Positions 22,565-22,614 of a stretch of DNA of 22,614 bases are shown piece by piece. The first letter of the stretch is position 1. Each line of letters starts with the position of its first letter. The position numbers and the translations under genes are program-made. Source of the stretch: an uncultured Eubacteriales bacterium. GTDB lineage: Bacteria; Bacillota; Clostridia; Christensenellales; Borkfalkiaceae. The notes beneath the pieces were generated by a model. That model did not search any database, was not told the origin of the DNA, and saw only the letters and a program-made list of their open reading frames with translations. The stretch is taken from contig CATYEP010000010.1 in NCBI GenBank assembly GCA_958405585.1, positions 1 to 22,614 of the forward strand. Reading direction: 5' to 3'.

Positions 22565-22614
22565 GCTACTGTGGCTCAGTTGGTAGAGCAGCTGATTCGT
22601 AATCAGCAGGTCGC
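22565..22614 (+). tRNA. tRNA-Thr (anticodon CGU), cut off by the window end
   Basis: The 5' half of a tRNA: acceptor strand GCTACTG (22565-22571), D-arm stem GCTC/GAGC with AGTTGGTA loop (22574-22589), anticodon stem GCTGA (22591-22595) with TCAGC (22603-22607) around loop TTCGTAA. The anticodon is CGT (22598-22600), reading ACG threonine codons. The variable loop begins and then the window ends, so T-arm and 3' acceptor are outside. More tRNAs may follow. Confidence 0.93.

Overview
The window reads as chromosomal DNA of a low-to-moderate GC, anaerobic, endospore-forming Firmicute, most likely a fermentative gut Clostridia lineage. This rests on a spoVT-MOP flippase-mazG cluster (spoVT-yabM-yabN order as in Bacillus), a group-B-type [FeFe] hydrogenase, strong Shine-Dalgarno sites (GGAGG or AAGGAG) and consensus TTGACA/TATAAT promoters. 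I cannot name the genus. No insertion sequence, phage gene, CRISPR array or rRNA is visible.

Layout. 1-549: the 3' end of a plus-strand potassium-uptake RCK subunit, then two terminators. 550-7707 (minus strand; read right to left): spoVT, MOP-family flippase, YabN-type methylase/MazG, tRNA-dihydrouridine synthase, heparan N-acetyltransferase-like membrane acyltransferase, acyl-CoA-ligase-like adenylating enzyme. 7983-12621 (minus): a compact five-gene operon of two Gfo/Idh/MocA dehydrogenases, two xylose-isomerase-like TIM-barrel proteins and a ThuA-fold protein. It is divergent from a plus-strand AraC regulator plus Zn-alcohol dehydrogenase pair (12728-14582). 14851-22344 (minus): a P2A-type Ca2+ ATPase, a MATE transporter, an [FeFe] hydrogenase and a 4-alpha-glucanotransferase, largely separate transcription units. 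The window ends inside a plus-strand tRNA-Thr(CGU).

How the genes may work together. The 7983-14582 block looks like a regulated sugar or glycoside oxidation locus: redox chemistry on a free sugar or glycoside (Gfo/Idh/MocA and Zn-ADH) combined with isomerase/eliminase-type TIM barrels and a ThuA protein, under an AraC regulator with a cupin-like sensor. It has no transporter, kinase or classical glycosidase, and its substrate is unknown. The intergenic region holds a perfect consensus promoter for the regulator and a 9-bp inverted repeat with a third half-site, a good operator candidate.

Most striking points. (1) The Ca2+ ATPase is full length with all other signature motifs, but its phosphorylated aspartate is an asparagine (AAT, complement of 16561-16563). 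(2) The hydrogenase promoter is embedded in a perfect 16-bp inverted repeat that lacks a terminator U-tract. (3) A 33-codon reading frame lies between a strong promoter and the ATPase. (4) An 18-bp perfect hairpin lies between convergent genes. (5) Terminator-like stems lie directly before the flippase and MATE start codons.
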